Assembly (NCBI GenBank): GCA_010093685.1
Contig: MU006259.1
Span: 58,240-72,308, forward strand
Direction: 5' to 3'
From: Ophiobolus disseminans
Lineage: Eukaryota > Ascomycota > Dothideomycetes > Pleosporales > Phaeosphaeriaceae
DNA length: 14,069 nt
Part shown: positions 1 to 9,607 of the stretch, piece after piece
How positions within the stretch are numbered: the first letter of the stretch is position 1
Layout of the letters: every line of letters starts with the position of its first letter
Program-made: the position numbers and the translations under genes
The notes under the pieces: generated by a model
Seen by the model: only the letters and a program-made list of their open reading frames with translations
Told to the model about the DNA's origin: nothing
The model's database searches: none

Positions 1-233
1 AAGTAAACTTATTAAGTTTATATAAAGCTCTAGAAAAAGGAGCTACTTTTAAGTTTACGCTAGAGGAAGGCCTATTATATAAGAATAGTAAAGTCTTAGT
101 AAAAGAAGACTATACTAAAAGAATTGCTACATTTACTACTCTTAGTAATAAGGACAAGAATAATATAGAGCAAGCGTTAAGCTCTGCTAGCACTAAAGAA
201 ATAGATGCTTGTAGTAGCGGATTAGGCTCTTAA
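1..233 (+). other. Partial open frame of unknown identity at window edge
   Basis: A frame starting at position 3 stays open for 76 codons and ends at TAA 231-233. It has no start inside the window. The peptide is rich in Lys, Leu, Ser and Ala and contains the stretch LEEGLLYKNSKVLV, which vaguely recalls the segment before a retroelement integrase zinc finger, but I cannot assign a family. A 76-codon stop-free run is unusual here, where other frames hit TAG or TAA often. Its last 15 or so bases overlap the end of the recognisable pogo-like transposase on the other strand, so the element junction probably lies at about 190-216. It may be a fragment of another element, a real exon end, or chance. 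Confidence 0.3.
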
Positions 234-1232
234 CCTCACGACTGTACGCGCGCTTTAAAGGCGAGAAGCAGCTAACGTTAAACGGCTATAGTAGGTAGGA
301 TAAGTAAGGCGGCATGCAGAGCGTATAGATATTGTTTTCCTTGCAGAGCTCTTAAAACTTAAGAGAATAGTAGCTTCTGTAGCCGTTAAGAACAAGTAGG
401 CGACGTGCACTAATAACGCGAGTCTTTGTATAAGCATTAAAGTGCTTTAGCTACTCTACTCCTAGCTCGTTGTTTATCTAGCTATTGTCACTAACTGCGA
501 TTGCCTAGTCGCGTAGGATCTCTGCCTCCTCGTACTAGGCAGATAGGTGATACTAGCTAGCAAAGATAATAAACAGTAGGATTAACTAGCTAGCAGCGTT
601 AATCGCAGCAATCGCCGTCACCTACTCGCGATTGCCTAGCTAGATAGTCTTTAGCCTACCTCTTCTCTCTAACCCTATCACAACGAGCTAAGTTGTGATC
701 TTGCCTATTATAAAGCTAGCCTTATTAAAGTTAAAGACGTTATTATTATAGATGCTGTACTTAGCCTTTGTCTCTTCTATAAGCTTAAACTAGCCCCTAA
801 TTAGAGCTAGATCCTCGCATAGAGCTCGCTGCCTATCGTAGGCTTAATTAAAATACGTCCTAAGACTGTCTGTACGCTTAACAAAGTTAGCTAGCTACTT
901 CTACCTAACCTAACTAGCGCCGCGCGTAGCTAGCAGTTTATCAGCTATATTACGTATAGCAGCGTACGTAAGCCTAAATCCACGTGTATCCAACTCGAGT
1001 ATATATCTAGTAACTACCTCCTCCTCTAGCTAAGAGAGCTTTCTCGAGTTAGGCTAGCAATCGCGTTAGGCAGGCCTACTAGCGCGTCGGTCGCGTAGTG
1101 TGTTGTGCGAGGGACATTAAAAGCCTAAGTAGCAGCTCTTATAGTCTTTATTTAGCGCTAATTAAGAGCAGAAATAGAGAGCTATATATTAGCTTTAGAT
1201 AGGCGCGGTAGGGGTTGTTAGGGGGGAGGCAT
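216..1232 (-). pseudogene. Fot1/pogo-type (Tc1-mariner superfamily) transposase, RIP-degraded
   Basis: Remnant of a DDE transposase of the fungal Fot1/Pot2/pogo group, which binds terminal inverted repeats and moves the element by cut and paste into TA. Read leftwards from ATG 1232-1230 it shows a basic N-terminal helix-turn-helix region, a CENP-B-like DNA-binding segment (motifs LDTRGF, NFVKRT, DRQRALCEDLALIRG) and the DDE core (KITT, NREWVT, YHLSA, YSLKFQELCKENNIYTLCMPP). The three catalytic aspartates all read Asn: NFNK (724-726), LNG (385-387) and PFNV (277-279). A 2-bp CA microduplication at about 1098-1102 shifts frame between the N-terminus and the rest, and many Gln/Trp codons are TAG or TAA. 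Family resemblance stops near 216 (KSLIR), so the usual C-terminal third is missing or lies off the window. Certainly inactive. Confidence 0.85.
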
Positions 1233-1270
1233 AACTAATTTGAGTTCAAAGGTTAATTAAAGTTAGTAGG

Positions 1271-1304
1271 GTAGGCGACTCGCTTGCGTAGGCGACTCGC
1301 TTGC
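1271..1304. repeat. 17-bp perfect tandem duplication at outer end of the pogo-like element
   Basis: The unit gtaggcgactcgcttgc occurs twice with no mismatch (1271-1287 and 1288-1304), about 40 bp outside the transposase ATG. Fot1/pogo-like elements commonly carry repeated motifs in or next to their terminal inverted repeat, where the transposase binds. TA at 1305-1306 follows directly and could be one copy of the TA target duplication. No inverted partner is found in the window, in line with loss of the other end. Confidence 0.6.
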
Positions 1305-1306
1305 TA

Positions 1307-1628
1307 TCTATGTTAGTAATATTATCCTAGATTACTATAAGCTCTATAAAGTGCCTACTCTCTTTCTACTCCTTCTATATCTAGAGAACCTACTTCTATA
1401 ATACCTATACAGCCTCTACTATAATATTCTATACTATAGTATAGAAGTATATAAGCTTAACTAGGTAGCTCTTAAAGGAAAAGGTCTACTAGTCTAGTAA
1501 CTACTATATACTACCTACTATACTACCTAGTATATATAGTAAGATAAACTTAGTATATAATAGTAAGCTAAGTATTATACTTATAAGACTATATAAGCTA
1601 TTAATAAGGTAGTAAGACTACTACTATA
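1307..1628. other. AT-rich, RIP-like DNA with no recognised gene
   Basis: About 320 bp of very AT-rich sequence dominated by TAG, CTA and TATA words, between the pogo-like remnant and the copia insertion. The right flank of the copia (13585 on) has the same character, so the two are probably the two halves of the original target. No motif, LTR or conserved protein is recognised. Confidence 0.6.
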
Positions 1629-1633
1629 GAAGA
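1629..1633. repeat. Target-site duplication GAAGA, left copy
   Basis: GAAGA lies immediately left of the 5' LTR and is repeated exactly at 13580-13584, immediately right of the 3' LTR. Five-bp duplications are typical of Ty1/copia integration, so the outer element is a single insertion event. Confidence 0.9.
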
Positions 1634-1806
1634 TGTTAGAGAACTAAGGTTTGAGCCGAGGCTAATCACGAGATTAGGCCAGGAACACGGGGATTAAGGC
1701 CCCGACGTAGGGTATATAACCTAGATTTTCATCCGATCTTTCCTAAGTACTTATCTAATCAATACACTTATTTCAATTAAAGTTCTAACGTCTCTTAGCA
1801 ACAACA
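1634..1806 (+). repeat. 5' LTR of the copia element
   Basis: 173 bp, beginning TGTTAGAGAA and ending AACAACA. It matches the 3' LTR (13407-13579) at 169 of 173 positions by eye: C/T at 1644, A/G at 1664, C/T at 1680 and C/G at 1750. At least two of these fit RIP-type CpA/TpG change. A TATATAA box sits at 1713-1719, suitable for element transcription. A short GGGG...CCCC inverted pair lies just upstream of the box. Confidence 0.93.
1713..1719 (+). promoter_or_regulatory. TATA box in 5' LTR
   Basis: TATATAA within the LTR, conserved at the same offset in the 3' LTR (13486-13492). In LTR retrotransposons this marks the U3/R promoter. Inferred from sequence only. Confidence 0.55.
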
Positions 1807-1825
1807 GTTATAAGCCTAGCGCTTT
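1807..1825 (+). promoter_or_regulatory. Primer-binding site for an internal half of initiator tRNA-Met, with two RIP changes
   Basis: gttataagcctagcgcttt directly abuts the LTR. It complements the anticodon arm of a fungal initiator tRNA-Met (segment AAAGCGCUGGGCUCAUAAC) except at two bases, and both differences are TG to TA or CA to TA. Priming by a tRNA half cut in the anticodon loop is known for Drosophila copia and relatives, so this supports the copia assignment. Anticodon-loop priming is an inference from family knowledge. Confidence 0.75.
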
Positions 1826-1949
1826 AGAATTATAGAGTTAATTCTCTCTGCGTACCTAGCACTACTAAGAGTGTTAGAACGATTACACTACTCTATTATC
1901 TCCCGATCTACATACGTACGATAAACGACAATAGAGTTAATACACACAA

Positions 1950-2934
1950 TGTGCTCCTTATAAGCCGATCTAACTAGCTATACTAGTACGCCTAACTCTA
2001 GTTCTATTGCGCAGGCAAAGGAATCTAGGATCTCGTCGATCTAGATAAGGAAACACAGGCCCTGATTGATGATTAGGCACCTAATTACCTAGAGCTTAAT
2101 TCGCTCCTAGAGAAGCCTACTAAAGAAATAAATAAGATACTAGATTAGCAAAAGAAGATCCTCTAATAGAAGCTTATAAAGTACAACAAGGCTAAGAAAG
2201 ACTGCGTAGAAGTAATAATTACGCACCTAGAGAATATAGCCGTCTACAAAGTAGAGCTTAATTAATAGAAGAGGAATATTGCTAAGCTTAGTAACGTGCT
2301 CGAATAGGTACACAAGACTATTACCTATAAGCTACTAGCTCTAATTTAGATTATGCTTCTCGCAGAAGACTAGACTACACTATAAGCCTTAATTAGAAAG
2401 CTAAAAGCAGAGCTTGCGCTAATTAACTTAACTACCTTAATGCTAATCTGCTAGCGATACCGCAAGCACCTTGCGAAGGCTCGCAACAGGCGGATTAAGC
2501 TAGAAACGTAGTTCACGCAGTAGCAGATACTGTACACATAGGCTAGAGCTTAGCACCTCGCAGAAGTTGAGGCTAATCTAGTTCTTTAGGATTTCCTTAA
2601 GGCGATTAGAGCAAAGTTTGCACTAGAATAGGCAAGAAACCTTTAATAAATAATCCTAATAACAGCAGCTATAGGCGGGACAGCTATAACTATAGATTAG
2701 GTAGCCTATATGTTCTCGCTCACTCTACAGGAGCACGAGATTACTAGCTTAGGAACTAGAGAGAAATCCGCTAGCGTGTTTGCGACTTTCGCGGGGGATA
2801 GATTACCCCTTTAAAGAAAGCGGTACCCTGCATCGAATACTAACTAACATAAGTGCCTATGCAAGCTAAGTAGATTGTATAAGTAGACTCTACTAAATTA
2901 CTAATAGCTTAAGACAGCGTGTACTAGAATAAGC
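1950..2934 (+). pseudogene. Copia Gag, RIP-degraded and interrupted by gypsy A
   Basis: Nucleocapsid precursor of the copia element. One frame (codons starting at positions 1 mod 3) reads through the region with only TAG/TAA interruptions at expected Gln/Trp sites. Landmarks are GIxDLVD near 2020, EIxSLGTREKSASVFATFAGD at about 2740-2812, and a decayed zinc-knuckle-like segment (HKCLCKLSRLYK) near 2845-2880. The central part is charged and probably helical, as in fungal copia Gags (long runs of Lys, Glu, Leu and Ala). The start is not visible; no in-frame ATG stands at the expected place. The frame is broken at 2934/2935 by the start of the gypsy A LTR. Codon phase matches the copia RT fragment at 10018 if the insert is ignored. 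Confidence 0.7.
2930..2934. repeat. Possible left target-site duplication TAAGC of the inner gypsy block
   Basis: TAAGC precedes TGTCACG at 2935, and TAAGT follows ...CGTAACA at 10012. Four of five bases agree and the fifth differs by C/T. This would be a normal gypsy 5-bp duplication, yet the two ends belong to different families (gypsy A left, gypsy B right), so coincidence is possible. Confidence 0.35.
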
Positions 2935-3119
2935 TGTCACGCCCCTTTAGGATACCGACTAGACGGAGCCTCCGGAGACCTATCGGGCTAGCCTCGGGTT
3001 ATGTGTGGCCCCGTATATATACTCCTAGTAGACTCTTATCTAAGTCCCTTAAGAATTCGTCTTACTTTAATACTACTTAGTATACTTATCCTTTAACTTC
3101 TACCTACAAACGCCTTACA
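2935..3119 (+). repeat. 5' LTR of gypsy A (right border approximate)
   Basis: Starts TGTCACGCCCC, a common style of fungal gypsy LTR start, and contains TATATATA at about 3013-3020. A possible end is CTTACA at 3114-3119, about 70 bp before the gag start. There is no second copy in the window for proof, because the 3' end of gypsy A is missing, and I could not identify a clear primer-binding site. LTR status is inferred from position, TG start, promoter-like box and the gag that follows. Confidence 0.5.
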
Positions 3120-3191
3120 ATTCGAATCCTTTCTACTTCTTCCTAGAAAGGTAGTCGTTATTAGGACCTACACTACACTCTACTTACAAGT

Positions 3192-4763
3192 ATAGTAAAT
3201 ACTCGCAACGCTAGCCTTAATAAAGGCAAGGGCGTAGCCTGCAATACTCCTAACGCCGCGGCGTCGGACGCCTAAGGGCGTGTGCTAGAGGAGAACTAGT
3301 AGAAGCAGCTAAACTAGTAGCTCTATTAACTATCTAGGTCTAGTGCTTCTAGATTCTATAAGGTTAAAGACGACAACGATAGCGAGGACGCCTATAGCAC
3401 GCCGCGCGCGAACTCTATAAGGCATACCTCTAACCCTAAGAGATTAACGCTACCGCGTTAGATGCTATCCAAGCTAGGTTCCGCCGCACTAACTCTAGGT
3501 TAGCTAACCTCCGGCACTTAGCCGGGCTATAGCAGGGCCCTACCTCCCGCGGGAGGTCGGTCCCTAGTGCAGAGTGCACTAATCCTACCCTCGCGAGGAA
3601 TAGAACGTAATCCGTCGCCCTTTAGCAACATGCCTGCGGCTCTACTAGGTAGACCTATCCTAACTTAGTTAGGCTAGGGGTTTATTAAAGCACTCCTCTA
3701 AAGCGAGTTTACAGCCGAGGATAGAGGCGCCTCTAAGGAGGTATTAGCCTGCTGGTAACGTCGCATTAATAATGCGTCTAGGGCTCTTATACCTACTAGG
3801 CAAGCTACGGAGCGTGCTTAGGACCCGCAAGACGCGGCGGCAAGACTAATGCGTACCTTAAACAACATTAGCACCTAACCTAAGCTAGGGGAGGCAAGTC
3901 GTATACTAACGCCCTAGCAGGTGCAACAATAGATTAGGGATATTAATAGCGGCTTCTAATCTATTTAAGCAACGGTTAATAGCGCTACACGCACGTACTA
4001 GGCGCTAGGTACTATCTAGTACTCTGTCTACTAAGAACTGCTTTAGCAGAAGGTCTTAGATAGAGTTATTACCTCCTAGGTAGAACTCTACACTAAAGAG
4101 CTGCGGCTTGTTTAGAACCCGCTGTTAACTAGGTACTAGAACTATGCGTCGTTCTGAAACTTCGCATAGCACAGCGGCGATACAGTAAGTGGCTTTCTCT
4201 TCTAGTTAAGCAAGAAAGAAGCACTATTAAATCAAAGCTTCTTTAAGACGCCTAAGGGCGACAATAATAAGCTAAAGATCTCCTTCGTATAGGCTCGCTT
4301 GCCTAAGGCGTATTAGAAAGAGATGCGTCGCAATTCGCTCGAGACTATACAAACCTAGAAAGATTTTGAGCGCGCTCTCTGTAACGCAGAGACTGTGGCT
4401 AAAATCGACTCTAATGTCGCCCCGGCAGCGCCTAAAGAGGCCGCCGGCGATAGGTATAACCGTGGTAAGCGACATGCCTCGCAAACTAAGTACCTAGGCA
4501 AAAGGTAGGACAGAAAACACTCCTTATCTATGCCGTTAAGAGACTAGTCTCTAGCGCGCAACGCGCCTTCTGCCTCTAGCAGCAACGCCGAACAGCGCGG
4601 TACCCGTCTATAGCAGAACAACTAGGGCGGCGGTAGTAACTAGAACTACGGTTACTAGCGCAACTAGAAGCTACACTAGAAGAACAAAAGCAATTAGCAG
4701 AATTAACCGCTAGCTGACAATACAGGAAAAGGCAAGCCGTAGTTAGGAATATTGCCCGCCTAA
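3192..4763 (+). pseudogene. Gypsy A Gag, RIP-degraded
   Basis: Capsid/nucleocapsid precursor of a Ty3/gypsy element. One frame (starts divisible by 3) can be followed without frameshift from 3192 to the TAA at 4761-4763, about 523 codons. The likely start reads ATA-Val-Asn-Thr-Arg-Asn, so the initiator ATG appears to have become ATA through TG to TA change. The middle part carries a retroviral-type gag region (LVxNPLLTRY, SGFLF, LSKKEALLNQSFFKTPKGDNNKLK, ETIQTxKDFERAL at about 4340-4380). The C-terminus is basic and Gln/Asn/Gly rich, for RNA binding, without a visible CCHC knuckle. TAG codons mark former Gln/Trp, and a TGA near 4154 is also probably former Trp. Pol follows in the -1 frame with a short overlap. 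Confidence 0.75.
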
Positions 4764-7700
4764 AACTAGAGCTAAACACTAAGAGAAAACAGCTTCGTAT
4801 TGCAGTTAATGTCGAAGTTGCAAGACCTAATAGTGCCCTAACTAAGCTCTAAGCTTTATACAACTTAGAAGCAGAAATTAATCTTATTTAGACTAAATGT
4901 GTAGAGATTTTAGGTTACGCATAGGTTTTAGCTAAGGACTGTTCTATTGCGAAGTTCCTTAACGATAATAACCTCTGCATTAATAGAGCATACGACCTTA
5001 ACATTAGCTGCTCTAATTTAAAGGGGATCTATAAGCAAGTGGACTAATAGAGGTTCTAGTCGGCTAACTTTAGCGGCTATAACCTAGTCCTTAGCTACCC
5101 TTAGCTTTAAGAAGCCGACCCTAAGATACGCTTTAGTACTAGGGAGTTTAAATAGTAGAAAAACGACAAGGGCGCTACTAAGAGCTGTATCCAACTCGTT
5201 AAACTACAAGAGCTGCTTAGTAGTCTCGAACACGGGGAAAAGGCATATATGCTTTACTCTAACCGCATAAGTTGCACAACTATAAGTAACGACCTAATAG
5301 CCGCCTAGAGACAGGAACTTAACCGCGCCGCTAACAGAGCTCTATTAGCACCTACAGGTCCTAGTAGCAATGCGGTTTAAGACGCTACATGGTTTTATCG
5401 TTAAGGGATACTCTAGTTAAAGAACCTTACCCTCTCTATTAAAGACTATCTTAAGAGATGCGTAGAGAACACCCCCGCGCTGCACTAGCTCCCTAAAGAG
5501 ACCGCGCGCTAGGTTGTAGCAAATGTGTACTAAGAGATGCCTTAGCAATCTACATCCGCTCTAACGCCTCCCTGTAAGCGCCGCGACAGACATCCTAAAT
5601 CTAGTTACACTAACTCGCCTATTAATAATGCTCTTAATCCTAAGAAGATGCGCTACGTGCTAGAGTCGCTCTAGTACAAGTAGAAGGCGTTTAGTAAGCG
5701 GCAGACTAGCCGCCTCGCTGCCTACACTAAGCATGATTATGCTATTAATATTAAGAAAGAGAAGAAGGTACCTAATCTCCCTATCTACAATCTCTCGCGC
5801 CGCGAGCTAGATATCCTTTAGGAATACCTTAATACGGTGCAGGAGAAGAGCTAGATAAGACTAAGCAAGTTACCTATAGGTGCGCCTATTCTCTTTATAC
5901 TAAAGGCAGATAGCTCTATAAGGTTGTGCGTTAATTATCGCGGCCTTAACAAAGTCACTATTAAGAACTGCTACCTAATCCCGCTTGTAAGCGAGATACT
6001 AGACTACCTTTCTAAGGTAAAGGTCTTTACAAAGCTTAACCTCTACGATGCGTACTATTAACTTCGCATTAAGAAGAGCGATAAGTAGAAGATAGCATTT
6101 AAGACGTAGTACGGTTATTACGAGTACCTTATAATGCTATTTAGCCTTGCTAACGCACTATCGACCTTCTAATTATACATTCACCGAGCCCTAGGCGGGC
6201 TGCTAGATAGAACCTATCTTATCTACCTTAACGATATTCTTATCTACTCTAAAAACGAGAAGGACTATAACGCTCACGTAGAGGAGGTCTTAGATAGGCT
6301 AGTTGACTAGGGCATGTTTTGCAAAGCTAGCAAGTGCACGTTCTTAACAAAGTCTATTAAGTTTCTAGGCTACATCGTTACGCCTAAGGGCGTCGTAATA
6401 GACCCTACCTAGGTAAAGACGATATAGGAGTGGCCTAAGCCTAAGGGCTTTAAGGACATCTAGGTCTTCCTAGGCTTTACTAACTTCTACTAGCGCTTTA
6501 TCTACAACTACTCGGCGATTGTACGCCTAATAGTAGACTATATAACGCGCGCCCAATCTCCGCCTGCGGGCTAAGAAGAACAGGCGAAGAAGAAATTAAG
6601 GAAAGGTCTAATAAGGTGGTTCCTCCTATAGACATAGCTAGCTAACGTACGCGCTGCGTTCCTCGAGCTCCGCTAGAAGTTTACTAAAGCACCTATGCTC
6701 TAACACTGCGACCTATCTAAGCTAGTGATAGTACTTACTAACGCTTCGGATTTTGCTATAGCAGCTATATTGCTGCAACCTTAAACGTCTAAGCTAGCGA
6801 CTAATTGTTATTAGAAGCTAGTAGCGTTCTAGAGCAAGAAGTTCACAGGTCCCTCTATTAGGTAGTACACCTATAACAAGGGATTAAACGCTATTGTTAA
6901 GTCTTTTAAGACCTAGCGACACTATCTCGAGCATACCCTGTTACTAATCTAAGTGCTCTCTAATTACAACAATCTGCAGTACTTCATAACTACGAAGGAA
7001 CTCTCTTCTAAGCAAGCCCGCTAGGCTAAGGAGCTAGCGCGTTTCGACTTTAAGATTGAGTACAAACTAGAATAGGATAATCTAGTAGATAGGCCGTCGC
7101 AACGGCCTAACTACGCGAAAGGTATCCTTATTAGAGAATAGTAGGCGCTTTGTAATGCGATGCTGCTAACGCTATAACAAAAGCTCCGCATATAGGCAAT
7201 CTAGAAGTCTATAGCTGCAAGCACTAACGACTAGGCAGTGCGGGATAAACAACTCCCTAGAGCGGGCCCTGCGGGTGCCCGTCGAACCTCTAAAACTGTT
7301 AATTTACCTAGCAAGATATTCCCTAACAAGACGTTAGTCACCGACGATGCGTCGTTAAGCTACCTTAGCCCTTCTACCACTGTTAATAACAACAAGAGCG
7401 AGGATAGCTATACGGATGCTAGTGTACGCTTCTACTAGGTCACTGTTAGTCTGCTTTAGAACCTAACTAGCGGAATAGCATTACTAAATAAGCTCGCTGT
7501 TGCAACCACGCGAGATGAATCCGCCTACGCACTAGAAGTTCTAGACCTTCTCTCTAACTATATCCGCGAAACTTAGAAGCGAGATATAGCCTACCTTGTT
7601 CATGAGCCGCTAATGCGTTAGGAGGGGGGTAGGGCGAGGAAGAGAGCCGCAAGCTAGGAGTTCGATCCTAGTAGCACCTTGCGCAGAGGTAGGAAAGTGT

Positions 7701-8940
7701 AGATTCCTAAAGACAAAGCCCTGCGCATGAATATCCTTCGCAAGAACTACGACGACCTAATAGGTAGTTACTATAGTCTAGCAAAGACGAAAGAACTGCT
7801 TAAACGCAAGTACTACTAGCTATACTTAGCTAGGGATGTACACGAGTATATTAGACGTTGCGCAGCTTATTAGCTAAACAAGATCTGCTAGCATAAGCTA
7901 TAGGGAACACTAGTTCCCTTGCTAGTGCTAACAACGCTATAGCGTCACTTTTCCCTCAATTTTGTAACAGACCTGCCTACATCTAAGAACAAGTAGGGGA
8001 ATAAGTACGACTTAATACTCGTACTAGTCAACTGCTTCACGAAGTACGTCTAGTATCTACCTGTAACTAAGGCGATCACGGCCTAGGGCGTAGCTAACGT
8101 ACTGCTGCGGCAGTGCTTCCTAAAATAAGGCCCGCCTAATACCCTTCTCTTAGATAGAGAGTTAGTGTTCACTAGCTAGTTCTAGTTAGACATCTGCTAT
8201 TATTTGAAGATAGACTATCGCCTAAGCACTGCTTTCTACTCTTAAACGGATAGTTAGACTAAGCGTTAGAACTAGGAGCTAGAAACGTATCTCCGCATCT
8301 ACATAAACTACTAGCAAGACAATTAGGTAGAATTGTTGCTATTTGCAGAATACGCGTACAATTCCAAGCAGCACTTAGGGTATATGCTTAGCCCTATACG
8401 CATAGCGTTCGGGATTAACCCTAAAGGCTTCGATAGAGTACCTAATAAGCATTAGCTGCAAAAGCCGGACCTTAACTAGGCCGCCTCTAGGGACCTAGCG
8501 GCTATGCGCTAGCAGGTCACTAACCGCTTAGACAAATAGGCTGAATCGTAGGAGACAGCAGCCGCCTCTCTCGCCTACGCCTAAAAGGCAAACAAGAAGT
8601 AGTACAACGCGAAGCGCAAGGAGAAGCACTTTGCTAAAGGCGACTAGCTATTGCTGCAAGCGAAAAACATTATAACGAGACGCCTATTAAAGAAGTTTAA
8701 CGCCTGTTACCTAGGGCTATTCAAAATCTTAGAGCGCATAGGGAAGCTAGCGTACCGCCTTAACCTCCCTCTATCGATAGCCTAGCTACATCCCGTCTTT
8801 AATGTGTCACTCCTTAAGGCGTAGAACGCACTACTACTAGAAGTAGGCTTTAGGCTAGGCGCTATCCAAATCCCTAACAAGATCGCTCCTAGCGAACGTT
8901 ATAAGGTAGAAGCTATCCTTAATTCCAACAACACCTCTAA
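4751..8940 (+). pseudogene. Gypsy A Pol (protease, RT, RNase H, integrase), RIP-degraded and 3'-truncated
   Basis: Polyprotein of a Ty3/gypsy (chromovirus-like) element, frame 2 mod 3, overlapping gag at 4751-4763 in the -1 phase. Protease: the active-site triplet reads NLE instead of D-S/T-G (4862-4870). RT: about 5640-6400, with YRGLNK, FTKLNLYDAYYxLRI, KTxYGYYEYL and a catalytic box YLND for YLDD (6224-6235). RNase H: LTNASDFAIAAIL, Asp to Asn at 6740-6742. Integrase: HHCC finger decayed (ILRKNYDD near 7735, RRCAAY near 7855), first Asp read as Asn (7958-7960), second Asp kept in LLDRE (8153-8155), Glu read as Lys (8261-8263). GPY/F-type tail with HPVFNVSLLK near 8790-8820. A chromodomain-like start (YKVEAILNS) at about 8905-8930 is cut by the junction with gypsy B. 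Stops are nearly all TAG/TAA at Gln/Trp sites. Bases 7238-7438 form a stop-free stretch inside the same frame between RNase H and integrase, not a separate gene. Confidence 0.88.
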
Positions 8941-8950
8941 ACATCCTGTT
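8930..8950. other. Junction: gypsy A pol meets inverted gypsy B gag
   Basis: Left of about 8940 the plus strand reads as the start of a gypsy A chromodomain. Right of it the minus strand reads as Gag of another gypsy family (FFEKQINRMF). No 3' LTR of A and no pol of B lie at the seam. Most simply an illegitimate deletion joint. The exact base cannot be fixed by eye. Confidence 0.6.
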
Positions 8951-9385
8951 TATCTGTTTTTCGAAGAAGCTCTAACTTTTAAATAGTTTGTATATGTCCT
9001 TGTTAGTTTCCTTAGTGTATTCTTCTACTAGATGTTTTTTAATGTATAGTTAGAACTATTAAGCGGCTTTGCCTTTTATGTGCATGCCTGCTAATATTAT
9101 TTTATCTTATTCGTTAGGAATAGCTGTATAGTTAAATTTGCAGAAGAGTTTTATACCCGTAAGAAACGTTTTAAGGTTTCCTAGTTCGCCGTCAAACTTC
9201 TCGGGGGATGCTATCTTAAGGCGGGGCTTAGCCTAGCTAGCCTCTATATAAGCCTTTATAGCTAGAACAGCTTCCTAGAGTTCTTTAATCTATGCCTGTT
9301 GCTAAGTGATTAATAAGGCGGGGTTAGTCGTTGGCCCTACCGTGGCGCTGCTAGCCGTGGCCCTTAGGGTTGCTAGTGTTGTTAT
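8940..9385 (-). pseudogene. Gypsy B Gag, N-terminal part, RIP-degraded and truncated
   Basis: Minus-strand Gag of a second Ty3/gypsy family. The probable start is ATA 9385-9383 (peptide I-T-T-L-A-T-L-R), read as an ATG lost to ATA. A Thr/Ala-rich N-terminus is followed by a coiled-coil-like stretch (IKELxEAVLAIKAYIEAS) and the conserved retrotrans_gag core: SPEKFDGELGNLKTFLTG, LFCKFNYTAIPNE, DKIILAGMHIKGKAA, then SxSFFEKQINRMF. A cluster TAA TAG TTC TAA replaces the usual Gln-Trp-Phe-Gln of this family. The frame is continuous, with no indel seen, until cut at about 8940 by gypsy A. The matching pol is absent from the window. It begins 222 bp inside the gypsy B LTR. Confidence 0.8.
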
Positions 9386-9607
9386 TTTCGAACTTAAGAG
9401 TAGTTAATATGTTATCAACAGTGTTCTCCTATACTTCTCTAAGGTCCTAGCTTGTCTAGTCTTACACGAGTTCGGGTGTTCTAGGCTCTTTTTCTTAGGT
9501 AGGCGGAAGGATAACAAGAAGGTGTAGCGCTAATAGTAGGGCTTCTGTAAGTTTAGGACAGACAACAAGAGGTTGTTCCTACGAAGCTTTAACTAACACT
9601 ACGAGAG
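9386..9607 (-). other. Leader of gypsy B between LTR and gag
   Basis: 222 bp of untranslated leader in the minus orientation. The bases just inside the LTR (reading ctctcgtagtg) do not match a primer-binding site I recognise. No other feature is seen. Confidence 0.4.

Noticed and set aside
255..437. Minus-strand 60-residue ORF
   Set aside because: It lies in another phase over the pogo-like transposase DDE region, whose conserved motifs are in a different frame; it is a shadow.
4272..4484. Minus-strand 70-residue ORF
   Set aside because: It is antisense to the well-supported gypsy A Gag frame, with no family features.
4576..4779. Minus-strand 67-residue Ser/Cys-rich ORF
   Set aside because: It mirrors the Gln/Asn/Gly-rich end of gypsy A Gag; the composition follows from the opposite strand.
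7238..7438. Plus-strand 66-residue ORF as an independent gene
   Set aside because: It is in phase with gypsy A Pol and sits between RNase H and integrase; it is a stop-free stretch of the polyprotein linker.
8985..9607. 3' LTR of gypsy A
   Set aside because: No similarity to 2935-3119 is visible, and the minus strand here reads as Gag of a different gypsy family.
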